From the NCBI RefSeq assembly GCF_937123705.1, contig NZ_CAKZKO010000132.1, positions 1 through 36,274 of the forward strand: a stretch of 36,274 bases of DNA, given 5' to 3'. A program made the position numbers and the translations under genes. The DNA is from an uncultured Paraglaciecola sp. GTDB lineage: Bacteria; Pseudomonadota; Gammaproteobacteria; Enterobacterales; Alteromonadaceae. Positions 13,388 through 22,192 of this stretch are shown one piece after another (the stretch's first letter is position 1; the number at the start of each line of letters is the position of its first letter). The notes beneath the pieces were generated by a model. It was not told where the DNA came from and ran no database searches. It saw nothing but the letters and a program-made list of their open reading frames with translations.

Positions 13388-15196
13388 TTACCCTGTTAAT
13401 GAAAACTGAAGGCTAGTAATGTTTTTTAATTGTGACCCGAACCCATCTCTTTCTGCAAAAATACTAACTTCATCATTTGTTGACAATGTAAGGGGAAAGA
13501 TTACATTTCCTATGTCATTCTCAGCAGCAAAAGAAACAGATTCAGCAACTACAGTTCCATTAACAGCAAGCGCAAACGAATATCCATTGTCGGTCGTGTC
13601 ATCAATATTACATTTTACATTTGCCAAAAATCTTTTTGTTTCAGTTCCTGTGTACTGCAACCTTGAGTTTGTCGTGTTAGTGAAATTATCTGTGTTATCA
13701 GAATAATAAGTTGCTGACACGGGGATAACCTCAGACAGTGTTCCCGAAAATGTGTTCCCGCGCCCGCTGTAACCATTGTTGACCATATTTACATAACCTG
13801 CGTCTACCTCCGAACCTCCTGAACCTAAGGGCCCGTCTGATGCGCTGTCGAAAGCAGGGATTCGGTATGTTGTATTATTCCAATCAAGAGTCAAGTAGCC
13901 TGACTGTGTGGGCACTGTTGCACCTATCGCTGTTATTGCCTCCATAGAATTACCAAAGGCTAACCTTCCTGCTGTCGATGGAGCAACGCAACCTGCTCCA
14001 AGGCTAACACTATAATTAGGTGCATTGGTCTCTGAGCATGCGGCTCCAATACAGATAGAACCTTCTCCTTGGTTTGTCTTTCCGGACTCCTCGCCTACCG
14101 AAACTGCCCCGTCACCTTGAGTTGTTAATCCGGACTCGAAACCTAAAGCAACCGCCCCTGCACCTTGCGAGATTTGACCAGCAAGGTTACCTACAGATAC
14201 AGAACCTTCGCCCTGTGAGTTCTGACCGGAATTAGGACCTATCGCGACACTTGTTTCCCCTTGCGAATTTAGTCCTGCCGACTTACCCATCGCTACTGCA
14301 GACATCCCTTGAGTTGTTAATCCAGCACTATCGCCTATAGCGACTGCCTCCATTCCTTGTGTGTCTTGACCTGCTTGAAGACCTATTGCAATGCTTTTTG
14401 TACCCTGTGATGTCTCTGCCGCATCATGCCCAATAGCAACACAAGAAGTTGACTGGGTGGTTTTGCCAGCATTTGGGCCGATCGCGACAGAATCAGAGCC
14501 CTGAGTGTCATTTGCCGCCTGATGCCCAAGAGCAATAGAGCTCTGCCCCTGACTGTTGTTGCCGGCTAATCTTCCAAGTGCAATAGAAAGGTTTGCTTGC
14601 GCTGTTTGAGCTGCCAAAGAACCTATTGCAATAGAAAAATCACCTTGTGACGTCTGACCAGCACCATTTCCTAGAGCAACAGAGTTATTGCCTTGAGTAT
14701 TATCAGCGGAATCGTCACCTATTGAAATGTTAGTGACGCCATCTATGCTGAACGAACCAACATAACCACTATCCGCCCTCCAAAATCCTACGGGGTCATC
14801 GCAAATAAGGTATATTGCATCGCCCGCTCCTGTAGACGTCACGGACCCCGTAACACCCACTGTGGTAATCTTATTTCCTATCGTTATTTTCTCGGCCGCT
14901 CTTTGTTCAACTTTAAATAGGCCGGCTCCCTTACCATGAAGAGCGATAATATCTCCAAGAGAGGGGGAAGAGGGAAGATTGATAATTTGCTCCGACGAGC
15001 TCGTAAGTAAATATCCTGTGCCTGATTCTGTATTAACTATTTCGTCACTTGTTTCAATTGTGGTTAGACAGCAATCACCACCTGTGTCACCGAAAGGATT
15101 AAAAGAATTAAAAGAATTATCGGCAGAATCGGTGCTCTGATTAAAAGAATTTGTTGGGGCCGCTATAACTGGTTGTTTTTTGTAAATTTCCTTCAT
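13388..15196 (-). CDS. Tail fibre with YadA/Hia-head-like repeats
   Basis: A 602-residue protein. Residues 1-155 form an N-terminal attachment region (with GSVTSTGAGDAIYLI and FWRADSGYVG typical of fibre shaft/cap sequence). Residues 157-411 contain 16 tandem units of about 16 residues with the pattern S/A-V/I-A-I/L/M-G-x-x-A/S-G/A-x-x-(T/S)QG, the left-handed beta-roll repeat of trimeric autotransporter heads such as YadA. The rest (about 440-602) is a beta-sandwich-like tip, ending FGSQLKNITSLQFSLTG, which might bind the receptor. Probably a trimeric fibre recognising the host surface. The start overlaps the upstream gene (ATGA-type). Confidence 0.75.
   Translation of the reverse strand: MKEIYKKQPVIAAPTNSFNQSTDSADNSFNSFNPFGDTGGDCCLTTIETSDEIVNTESGTGYLLTSSSEQIINLPSSPSLGDIIALHGKGAGLFKVEQRAAEKITIGNKITTVGVTGSVTSTGAGDAIYLICDDPVGFWRADSGYVGSFSIDGVTNISIGDDSADNTQGNNSVALGNGAGQTSQGDFSIAIGSLAAQTAQANLSIALGRLAGNNSQGQSSIALGHQAANDTQGSDSVAIGPNAGKTTQSTSCVAIGHDAAETSQGTKSIAIGLQAGQDTQGMEAVAIGDSAGLTTQGMSAVAMGKSAGLNSQGETSVAIGPNSGQNSQGEGSVSVGNLAGQISQGAGAVALGFESGLTTQGDGAVSVGEESGKTNQGEGSICIGAACSETNAPNYSVSLGAGCVAPSTAGRLAFGNSMEAITAIGATVPTQSGYLTLDWNNTTYRIPAFDSASDGPLGSGGSEVDAGYVNMVNNGYSGRGNTFSGTLSEVIPVSATYYSDNTDNFTNTTNSRLQYTGTETKRFLANVKCNIDDTTDNGYSFALAVNGTVVAESVSFAAENDIGNVIFPLTLSTNDEVSIFAERDGFGSQLKNITSLQFSLTG
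13964..14728 (-). repeat. 48-bp tandem coding repeats (16 units) of the fibre
   Basis: Sixteen 45-48-bp units encode the YadA-head-like motif; the DNA copies are diverged but protein-level periodicity is exact at 16 residues. The repeat number sets fibre length and could change by recombination between units. Confidence 0.75.
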
Positions 15197-15576
15197 TTTG
15201 ATATTTCTCCTTCATATTTGCCATAAAAAATAACATTCAAAAATGTATCGTTCTCAGATAAAAATTGAAGTGTTGAAATTCTTTCTCCTAACGGGTCAAA
15301 AACAGGCCTCGCTATTGGAACAAGCTCAGATGCCTCGTTTGTAAAGATTCCGACAGTGGCGGGAGCAAGAGAGCTATCACCATAGCCACACCAAACAACA
15401 CCACCGGACGCAGGAATAAACCTCACATGATAGGCGGATTCTGGAACAGTAATTGATGCAGGCGTACGAGCCTCAAGGCCTATTTTGCTTGACTGCTCAA
15501 CTTTAGGCCACGGTATTTCATTCGTAACATAACCGCTGTCATCTCTTCCTATTCTTAATTTGCTAAAAATACTCAT
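15193..15576 (-). CDS. Small virion or fibre-associated protein
   Basis: A 127-residue protein starting MSIFSKLRIGRDDSGYVTNE, beta-rich, with FIPASGGVVWCGYGDSSLAP. It lies between the two large fibre genes and overlaps the start of the downstream one. A short fibre adaptor or structural protein is plausible; no family is recognised. Confidence 0.6.
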   Translation of the reverse strand: MSIFSKLRIGRDDSGYVTNEIPWPKVEQSSKIGLEARTPASITVPESAYHVRFIPASGGVVWCGYGDSSLAPATVGIFTNEASELVPIARPVFDPLGERISTLQFLSENDTFLNVIFYGKYEGEISK

Positions 15577-15586
15577 TTTTATTTCC

Positions 15587-17977
15587 TCAATATTTAATTA
15601 CGTAGTTTATATATGCGTTGGCAGGACGTGATTCTTGGAATCCGGAGTCTAATACGGTAACAGATACATTAATGACATCTTTATTAAAACTTACCCCTCC
15701 CGGGGCAGTATCCCCCTCGATAAGCACGTTAGGGGTTGTGACTGCCTCATGGTTATGCATTCTTATAAGACTAAGTTCTTCTGAACCAAGACTGTCGGCA
15801 CCAAACTTAAAGTTTTTACGGTTAAATCGGTAAGGGATGGAACCATCAAGCCCTATCTCATCCCTTCCCATATTTGCTCCACGCAAGAACTGCTCCCTGT
15901 AATCCGGTACGGCGAATTTTCTTGAATTAATAGAAGTTTGTGTTTTAAGTGCTACCGAATCTGCATCATCTGTCGAAAGAATATCAACTTGAATTTCGGT
16001 ATGGTTTGATATAAGCGGGTCTGTTCCGGCACCGTCAATCGTATACCAAACATAAAAATCTTCGCTTGGAGCTCCAAAGGTAAAGTAAGCGCCAGCTGTC
16101 ATACCACTAGCTGCTACGGTAGTGATTGTGGACGATTGAAAATTAGATATCGCGGCCACTGTTTTTTCTGCAACAGCCACCGAATCATCAGTTAAATTGA
16201 TTGTGACAGGTATTCCAATCGCTCCACCAACGGAAGGGTCTGACTCTGTTGCAGTTATATACCAGACATAATAAGCCTGACCTACAGAATAATATCTCCA
16301 ATATTTTGCTGCACCAGCTCCATTACCAAGAGTTGAGGCAAGAGGAAATATAACGTCGAATTCTTGGGGTGTTTCTGCCGTTCCATCAATCTCATAGTTG
16401 CTTCCAACAATAACGGTTGATGTTCCTGAGCTAGGCGCTGTAGTTAACCCATTAGCCTCGTTCTGCATCCAAGAGTTGCCGGGTGTGGTAACCCAATTAT
16501 TAGCACCGAATGAGGAAGAACCAACCCCGGAATGCGAAATGGTGAACGTAAAACCTGTCGCTGTTGACCCATCTGTTATTACAGAGGCAGAGCCCTCAGC
16601 ATTAGCAGTTAAAAATAATGTATCTGAGGCAGCAGCCGCACCCGGGAAATAAGAGGTAGCATAATCGTCACCTGTTCCGTAAATAGGTGTCGATGTTGCA
16701 GAATCGAAATACTTTTCTTGAAGCCTAATAAAAGGTATTCCATCGGAAGAATAATCGTTGGTTAAATATGAACTTCCGTCCGCCCATAGTTCGCCAACTT
16801 CTAGAGATAGGGTTGATTTAGCGTAAACCATCCCAACTTGTGTATGGTCAAACTCCCATCCTGTAGCCGTTAGTCTTGGAGGAAGGTACAGGTCTCTACC
16901 TGTAAAGTCAGGAACGGGGAAAGCCCCTCCCAAGAATTGGCTGATAGACTGCCTGCTTGTTGTGTCAGGAAAAAACACATCTGCGAACTCTCCTTCGAGT
17001 AAAGAATAGTCAGTGAATTCCCCCTCAAAGACAATTCCAATTGGTAGCCTTATCGCAAGCTGGACAAAATCATCATCTAAGGTGCCGATTGTTTTTGTTG
17101 AGTTATCTCCAAAAACAAAAGAAGCTACAAATGATTGGTATGAGCCAGTCATGGTAAACGTACCGATCGATGTTTCTGTCGTAGAGCTTCCGCCTGTACC
17201 GTAATTTTTGATTAAAACCAAATCCACATCAAAACTGCCTGACGTCGATTTTCCTGCAAACTTGAACGTAAATAGCTGTTCATCAGAGCCAAACTTGCTT
17301 ACATCGTCAAATTTTACTGTCAAGTCTTTCTTTAAATCACCAGAGCCACCACCAGTGTTAATGACTCTGACAGCATATCTTGGATGTGCCTCAGGGTTGT
17401 CAGAATAGGAACTAAATCTAGGGAAGGTTACATTGTCGACTGCGCTAGAAGAAGGTGATCTCTCAAAAGTCCAGCCACCAAGAGCAATATTTGTAGATTC
17501 ATCAACAATAAGTCCATTGTCTTGCAGGTCGTTATGATGTAAAAACTGACCGTTAGGAATGTAATTAGTAAAGGCGCTATCACCATTGCCTCCACTTCCG
17601 CCGCTTGAGCTTTTAGTGTCAGGCCATGCTTCACGTGTAAGCTGTTTTACTCCAGATGAGCTTTCAACCTCAACATAATAAAGCTGTATTTCTCCATCGG
17701 AATCAAAAGGATTACAGTAAATTTTTACATCAGTAGAGCCACTTCCAAAATCATAAGATGTTGCTCCAGCCGCATTTAATGTCACAACACTTCCAATATC
17801 AGTATAAGTATAATTAGGAGGTGCTCCAGTTAATGCATAAACATTCTTAGGTGTTTGCCTAGATTCGTCTTGAAAAAATTTAACTTTTCCACCAACTAAA
17901 GGGCATCCAGTATCCTTGTCGATAAAATTTTCTTGCAAGTTTGGTGCAATAAGGAATTTAGGATCAAGATTAGCCAT
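15587..17977 (-). CDS. Large tail fibre/tailspike-type protein with collar-like C-terminus
   Basis: A 796-residue protein. The N-terminus (1-120) has LQENFIDKDTGCPLVGGKVK, FFQDESRQTPKNVYAL and then 'TLNAAGATSYDF', resembling the head-binding region of P22-like tailspikes, in which a beta-rich module describes 'NGKPIAGGKIYFxDxxxxxP'. The middle (about 160-700) is rich in S, T, G and beta segments. The C-terminus has PDYREQFLRGANMGRDEIG and RMHNHEAVTTPNV, then RPANAYINYVIKY, the pattern of phage tail-collar/fibre tip domains. It probably binds or cleaves a surface polysaccharide or protein. No catalytic residues are recognised. AGGAGACAACAAT precedes the ATG. Confidence 0.75.
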   Translation of the reverse strand: MANLDPKFLIAPNLQENFIDKDTGCPLVGGKVKFFQDESRQTPKNVYALTGAPPNYTYTDIGSVVTLNAAGATSYDFGSGSTDVKIYCNPFDSDGEIQLYYVEVESSSGVKQLTREAWPDTKSSSGGSGGNGDSAFTNYIPNGQFLHHNDLQDNGLIVDESTNIALGGWTFERSPSSSAVDNVTFPRFSSYSDNPEAHPRYAVRVINTGGGSGDLKKDLTVKFDDVSKFGSDEQLFTFKFAGKSTSGSFDVDLVLIKNYGTGGSSTTETSIGTFTMTGSYQSFVASFVFGDNSTKTIGTLDDDFVQLAIRLPIGIVFEGEFTDYSLLEGEFADVFFPDTTSRQSISQFLGGAFPVPDFTGRDLYLPPRLTATGWEFDHTQVGMVYAKSTLSLEVGELWADGSSYLTNDYSSDGIPFIRLQEKYFDSATSTPIYGTGDDYATSYFPGAAAASDTLFLTANAEGSASVITDGSTATGFTFTISHSGVGSSSFGANNWVTTPGNSWMQNEANGLTTAPSSGTSTVIVGSNYEIDGTAETPQEFDVIFPLASTLGNGAGAAKYWRYYSVGQAYYVWYITATESDPSVGGAIGIPVTINLTDDSVAVAEKTVAAISNFQSSTITTVAASGMTAGAYFTFGAPSEDFYVWYTIDGAGTDPLISNHTEIQVDILSTDDADSVALKTQTSINSRKFAVPDYREQFLRGANMGRDEIGLDGSIPYRFNRKNFKFGADSLGSEELSLIRMHNHEAVTTPNVLIEGDTAPGGVSFNKDVINVSVTVLDSGFQESRPANAYINYVIKY

Positions 17978-19898
17978 TATTGTTGTCTCCTGTCAAAGCT
18001 ATTGCGCCTGTTCTGGCGGCTTTTCCGAGTGGGGTTGACCTTGGCCCTAAACCTTGCAGGTAACGCATGTAAGAATCTTTTAAAAATTCACTTCTCAACC
18101 CTCTCTGTATTATCTGTCCATATGCTGGCAGTGCTGCTGCGATCGCTGCGCTTGTGGCTGCTACACCTGGGCTGTGCGTTGCTGCCCCAACTCCGAGACC
18201 TGAAGTTAACCCGCTAATCTCAAATAAAAGCTGGCTTAACTTTCCGGCCGTATATCCAGTTTTTGGGGTAAAGTCAGCGCTTGCGGCAGAAGGGTACAGA
18301 CCGGAAATTTTTGAAATTCTATCTGCAATGGGCGCTTTCTTTCCAAACATAAGATATCTTTGAGTCGGGCTTAGTTTTTTAATTCTTTCGATCTGTTTTG
18401 CCAGTGAAGTTTCATCTGTTGGCTTTATGTAAGCTTTAGCCATGACGCCCTTTGCGTCGGGCGATAACTTTTCAGTTAAAGCACCCATAAGACCGGAATA
18501 ATCATCACCTTTTGAATTTGATTTTATGTATGAACCAATAAAATTATCAGGAGTTCCTTTCTTTTCATAAATTTTAAAAAAAGGTGTCTTGTTATTTAGG
18601 TTTAAATTTTCATAAGTTCCTTGATGTATCCTTGAATTGTTTGCGTCCTGAAAAAGTTCAAATAATTTTGGATCTTGTGAAGAACTTGCCTCAAGGCTTA
18701 AATCAATACCGTTTTTAATTTTTTTAAGATAACGAAGATATAATTTGTCATCCTTTCTAGATGCCTTCTTAATAAGGTCATTGATAGCCCTTCTTGATGA
18801 TAAAGCGTTGCCAAATGAATTTATTCTTGGGTTATCTCGAATAAGAGAGGGTTTTATTGACTGTCTAAAGTCCTTTAAGGTTTTGAGAGATTCTCTGTAT
18901 AAATTTTCAGTCGTTTCGTTTGTTATATTCTTTTGTATCTCTTTTATTGAAGAGTCAATCTCATTTTTAAAAGGAGCATCGTTAAATGGAAGATCGTTTT
19001 TATCGGCGTATTTTGCCAGTGTGTTGTATTTTCTTTTTCTACTTTCCAATGCTGATATATAGGATTTTTCCACGTCATCGTAAACATGTTGGCTAGGATT
19101 TGACACGTCTGGAACATCAGAAAAAAGAGAATCTGTGCTTTTCTTTAGGTAATTGTAGGTTTGCTGGTACGGAACATCTGCCTGAGACAAGGCTATGCCT
19201 CTAGATTTTGCGTAGCTTGTTTTAGCCCTAGGAGATTTGGCAAGCTCGCCAATAGGAGACTTTATGCCTTCCGGGATAGATTGTCTTGCTGCTTCAAATT
19301 CTTCTGGCGTAACGTTCCTTCCGAGATATCGACCTAGCATAGTCATTCCAACCTCGGGAATCCCGGCAGAGGAAGCGCCAAGAAAAGCGCCGGTAACGGG
19401 ATTTGCATCAACAGATGGGGCAGATACTGTCCCGCTTGCTGTGCTTCCCGCAACTCTGGCAAAATTTGAAGGAATCCCTGCGGCTTCCATGGCTGGCAAC
19501 GATGCAGCATCGGTAAGAAACGCAGCAAGAAGAGATGAGCCAAACTTACCTGCTTCTATGGGAAATTTACCCTGTCTTGACGTTGGTTGCGGATCGTATC
19601 GCGGTATTTGCATAGATTGAGGGAGTCCAGATGTTGCGTAAGCACCTGTATTTTGGACTCCGGATGCAATGCCCTTGGCAAAATCTTCTCCTGATAACTT
19701 ACTCTGGTTAATATAATCAAAAACCTTGTCTCTAAACCCCTGATTTGGATAAGTGCTAGTATCGCTAGCCATTGTTTTTGCATCTTGCCCAGAATCTTTT
19801 TTTGATTTTGTGTACCCTGTATATTTATTTGGGTTGAAGCCGGATTTTTGGGTGGAGTTTTTGTACCCTTGATATTTGCTAGGATCGAATTCAGCCAT
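17970..19898 (-). CDS. Putative DNA-ejection (injection) protein, gp16-like in position
   Basis: A 642-residue protein starting MAEFDPSKYQGYKNS. The ATG at 19898 is preferred to the one 15 bases upstream: GAGGAAAGC has good spacing and the ATG overlaps the preceding stop (TAATG), as at 21235. N-terminal polar repeats (SKYQGYK / NKYTGYTKS), a long glycine/alanine-rich stretch (about 100-220, hydrophobic), then a charged helical body and a hydrophobic Gly/Ala region near the C-terminus (about 560-600). Such membrane-active, Gly/Ala-rich large proteins after gp10-like genes are typical of podovirus ejection proteins. No lytic domain is recognised. Confidence 0.55.
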   Translation of the reverse strand: MAEFDPSKYQGYKNSTQKSGFNPNKYTGYTKSKKDSGQDAKTMASDTSTYPNQGFRDKVFDYINQSKLSGEDFAKGIASGVQNTGAYATSGLPQSMQIPRYDPQPTSRQGKFPIEAGKFGSSLLAAFLTDAASLPAMEAAGIPSNFARVAGSTASGTVSAPSVDANPVTGAFLGASSAGIPEVGMTMLGRYLGRNVTPEEFEAARQSIPEGIKSPIGELAKSPRAKTSYAKSRGIALSQADVPYQQTYNYLKKSTDSLFSDVPDVSNPSQHVYDDVEKSYISALESRKRKYNTLAKYADKNDLPFNDAPFKNEIDSSIKEIQKNITNETTENLYRESLKTLKDFRQSIKPSLIRDNPRINSFGNALSSRRAINDLIKKASRKDDKLYLRYLKKIKNGIDLSLEASSSQDPKLFELFQDANNSRIHQGTYENLNLNNKTPFFKIYEKKGTPDNFIGSYIKSNSKGDDYSGLMGALTEKLSPDAKGVMAKAYIKPTDETSLAKQIERIKKLSPTQRYLMFGKKAPIADRISKISGLYPSAASADFTPKTGYTAGKLSQLLFEISGLTSGLGVGAATHSPGVAATSAAIAAALPAYGQIIQRGLRSEFLKDSYMRYLQGLGPRSTPLGKAARTGAIALTGDNNNG

Positions 19899-21235
19899 TA
19901 TGCTTTCCTCCATCCATATTTAAGTGCACCGTCTACATCGTCCTGATTTACTGCGTAGTAAGTTCCATTATTATCTACCATCTCAACAGTTCCCGAAGGT
20001 GATGCTGCCTGTTCCTGTGTCTTCTGACCGGGTTTCGCACCACCACTAGCTAAATACTTTTGAACTTGAGCTGGTGACATGGCTAGCTGTTCGTCCATGT
20101 CGGACTCGTCTTTTCTTAAAGTTTTAAAAACCTTAAAAGCCAAATCTGGGTTAGACATCATCCAATCAGGATTAACAACATTTTTAATGGCTTCTTTTTG
20201 TTTGTCAGTTGCCCCTATTCCCATGGCTCTACCAAATTCATTTGCATAATCTGGGAAGTTGGTTTTAACGAGCTCTTGATAAATGTCATACGATTCTGGT
20301 TGCTTTCCTGATTGAACAAGAGCCTTGTCTGCTAATAAATTAGCCTTTCCGCCAACACCAAAATACCTTGAAACAAGTGGTAATTTCTCTTCAATTGTAT
20401 TGCCGAATTTATTCAAGCTTACGGCAAACCTTCTTTGATTTGCGGTTTGGCCAGAAACGTTCTGCTTCTGCATTCTTGAGGCGTTTGCATCTTGCGCCTG
20501 CCTGACTAAATCTGGCGATATATTTGGATTTTGTTGAGGCTGTTGTATAGCTTGGTCTACCTGCTGCTGTGCAGGCTGAGGAAATCTCTGACCTTGAGGC
20601 TGTGCTTGTTGTGAGCCTTGAATATACTGCTGAGAAGGCGGTGCAGCCTGTTGGCCACCTTGAGAACCCTGCATGTACTTTTGTAGAGTCGGAAAGTTAG
20701 GCGCAGGAATAGGCTGATATTGCTGTGACTGTTGAGACGCCGCTTGTTGTTGTGGTGATGGTTGGCTGTAACCCTGAATAGCAGGCGCACCAGTTAATTG
20801 TGCAAACTGCTGATTAAACGCGCCACTTCCTGCCAGAGCATTTTGTTGGGCATTTGGATCGTTTGCCAATAAGGTCTGCCCAGTTGGGGTATTGGAAAAC
20901 CTTGAAAATGCATTTGTGTAAAGAGCTCCCATCTTATCTCTTTGAAGTCCTATATTTTGTAGCCCTCTAGCGGCATTTTGGGCAGATATTTGAGCCATAT
21001 ACTCTTTAAGCCCCATCAGTTCAGGTGCTTGCTCATTGGATATGTTCTGCCCTTCTGTGGCTGACTGCATTTGGGATAACTTAGCTGCATTCAAATCAGG
21101 TTGGGCTTGGTTCTGTTGACGCTGCATTTGATTTTGCAAGTAAGCTCTTTGCAAAGCCTCACCCGTCATTGCACCTTGAGCCATAGGCATTGACTGCTGA
21201 TAGGTAGGCCATGTATTTGGATTAAACCCAGCCAT
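19898..21235 (-). CDS. Glutamine-rich putative DNA-ejection protein
   Basis: A 445-residue protein starting MAGFNPNTWPTYQQSMPMAQ. The ATG at 21235 has GGAGGGCTT 4 bases upstream and overlaps the previous stop, so the longer ORF start at 21283 is rejected. About 60-240 is strongly Gln/Pro/Ala-rich with repeats such as QQPQQN and QGSQQAQPQGQ; the C-terminal half is helical. Such low-complexity internal virion proteins are typical of podoviruses and are packed with DNA (gp20-like in position). Assignment is from composition and order. Confidence 0.55.
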   Translation of the reverse strand: MAGFNPNTWPTYQQSMPMAQGAMTGEALQRAYLQNQMQRQQNQAQPDLNAAKLSQMQSATEGQNISNEQAPELMGLKEYMAQISAQNAARGLQNIGLQRDKMGALYTNAFSRFSNTPTGQTLLANDPNAQQNALAGSGAFNQQFAQLTGAPAIQGYSQPSPQQQAASQQSQQYQPIPAPNFPTLQKYMQGSQGGQQAAPPSQQYIQGSQQAQPQGQRFPQPAQQQVDQAIQQPQQNPNISPDLVRQAQDANASRMQKQNVSGQTANQRRFAVSLNKFGNTIEEKLPLVSRYFGVGGKANLLADKALVQSGKQPESYDIYQELVKTNFPDYANEFGRAMGIGATDKQKEAIKNVVNPDWMMSNPDLAFKVFKTLRKDESDMDEQLAMSPAQVQKYLASGGAKPGQKTQEQAASPSGTVEMVDNNGTYYAVNQDDVDGALKYGWRKA

Positions 21236-21789
21236 TAAAGCCCTCCAAGAGCAAGAGAAGCGCCAAGACCTGCGCCACCCCACATCATGTTTCTTTTATT
21301 CTGGGCTTGAGCACCCGCCAAGTTTCCACGGTTGTATAGGTAGTCAGTCATGTTTTTTGCCATTTGATTTGACGCGCCATATCCTTGTGTTTCAAGTCCT
21401 TGCTCACCCTGAAGGCCAGAACCTGCAATTTTCATATTGCGATTTAAGTATTGGTTGTAATTTTGATTAGCTAATTGGTCGGCTGTTTGTTCAGCAAATT
21501 GCTGAGACTCTGGGCTACCCGACATGCCGCCTGCTGCCATGGCTTGGTTTTGCGCTTGCAGTTGTTGGTCTACGTTCCACTGATAACCGGGGTCTTCTTG
21601 GAACCCTTGACCTAATCCAGCTTGAACTTGGGATGGATGAAGCGCCATAGCCCCATAACCTTGGTGTAGCTGAGGAAGTAAAGTTTGACCCATTTGAGAG
21701 TAAGGCCCGAGATATTGTTGCTGAATACCGGGTATCTGATCGAAATACTCTGCTGACTGATCGTAAGGGTTTGAGCTTGAACCAAACAT
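21235..21789 (-). CDS. Putative ejection protein, gp7/gp14-like in position
   Basis: A 184-residue Gln-, Gly- and Tyr-rich protein: YDQSAEYFDQIPGIQQQY, then QNYNQYLNRNMKIAGSGL, ending in a hydrophobic glycine-rich tail (MMWGGAGLGASLALGGL), which may be a membrane insertion segment. This tail and the Gln-rich body fit short podovirus ejection proteins. It is the first of three such proteins in a row, each coupled to the next by overlapping stop/start codons. Confidence 0.55.
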   Translation of the reverse strand: MFGSSSNPYDQSAEYFDQIPGIQQQYLGPYSQMGQTLLPQLHQGYGAMALHPSQVQAGLGQGFQEDPGYQWNVDQQLQAQNQAMAAGGMSGSPESQQFAEQTADQLANQNYNQYLNRNMKIAGSGLQGEQGLETQGYGASNQMAKNMTDYLYNRGNLAGAQAQNKRNMMWGGAGLGASLALGGL

Positions 21790-21799
21790 TATTCTTTCC

Positions 21800-22192
21800 T
21801 CATGTTGTTGTCACCGTTAAAAAACTGTCATTAAAACCAACTTTTAATGACGTTTCGTCGGTGTCATAAATAAATCGCCCGTTACGTTCACCTGACGGAA
21901 TATCGTTTATTTCAGATGTGCTTAATTCCTCATAGGTGCTTACGGGCTTGTAAGCTTCCTCGGTATTAACCTGCATGTTTTTTTGTTCTCTGTTATAGAT
22001 AAACCCGCCTGCTAAATCTTCATTAACTAAATTCGATATTTCCGAATTATCTTTAGATGGCATCTTGTAACCTGAAAAAGGAAAAGAGCTCTGCAAGACA
22101 AATGACAGTTGGTCAAAATAGATTCGCCACTCTGTATTGAGTGTTCCATCTTTCTCAGCAATTTGTGCTCTTGGCACGCTTGGAATGCTCAT
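21800..22192 (-). CDS. Small tail-associated protein between gp10-like and ejection proteins
   Basis: A 130-residue protein: MSIPSVPRAQIAEKDGTLNT, then EWRIYFDQLSFVLQSSF. This start pattern is common in short virion proteins of P22-like and other podoviruses. The C-terminal part has two matching FIYN/FIYD strands (GGFIYNREQKNMQV and GRFIYDTDETSLKVGF), an internal duplication typical of short fibre or needle components. The position would suit a gp26-like needle or similar, but the sequence does not prove it. It overlaps the previous gene (ATGA). Confidence 0.6.
   Translation of the reverse strand: MSIPSVPRAQIAEKDGTLNTEWRIYFDQLSFVLQSSFPFSGYKMPSKDNSEISNLVNEDLAGGFIYNREQKNMQVNTEEAYKPVSTYEELSTSEINDIPSGERNGRFIYDTDETSLKVGFNDSFLTVTTT

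Noticed and set aside
13964..14728. Regular 48-bp repeats that might suggest a CRISPR array
   Set aside because: The repeats are in frame, diverged, without spacers, and encode a periodic fibre protein motif.
15618..17408. Several plus-strand ORFs opposite the large fibre gene
   Set aside because: They are shadows of a Ser/Thr/Gly-rich coding strand, lack ribosome sites and lie wholly within a well-supported minus-strand gene.
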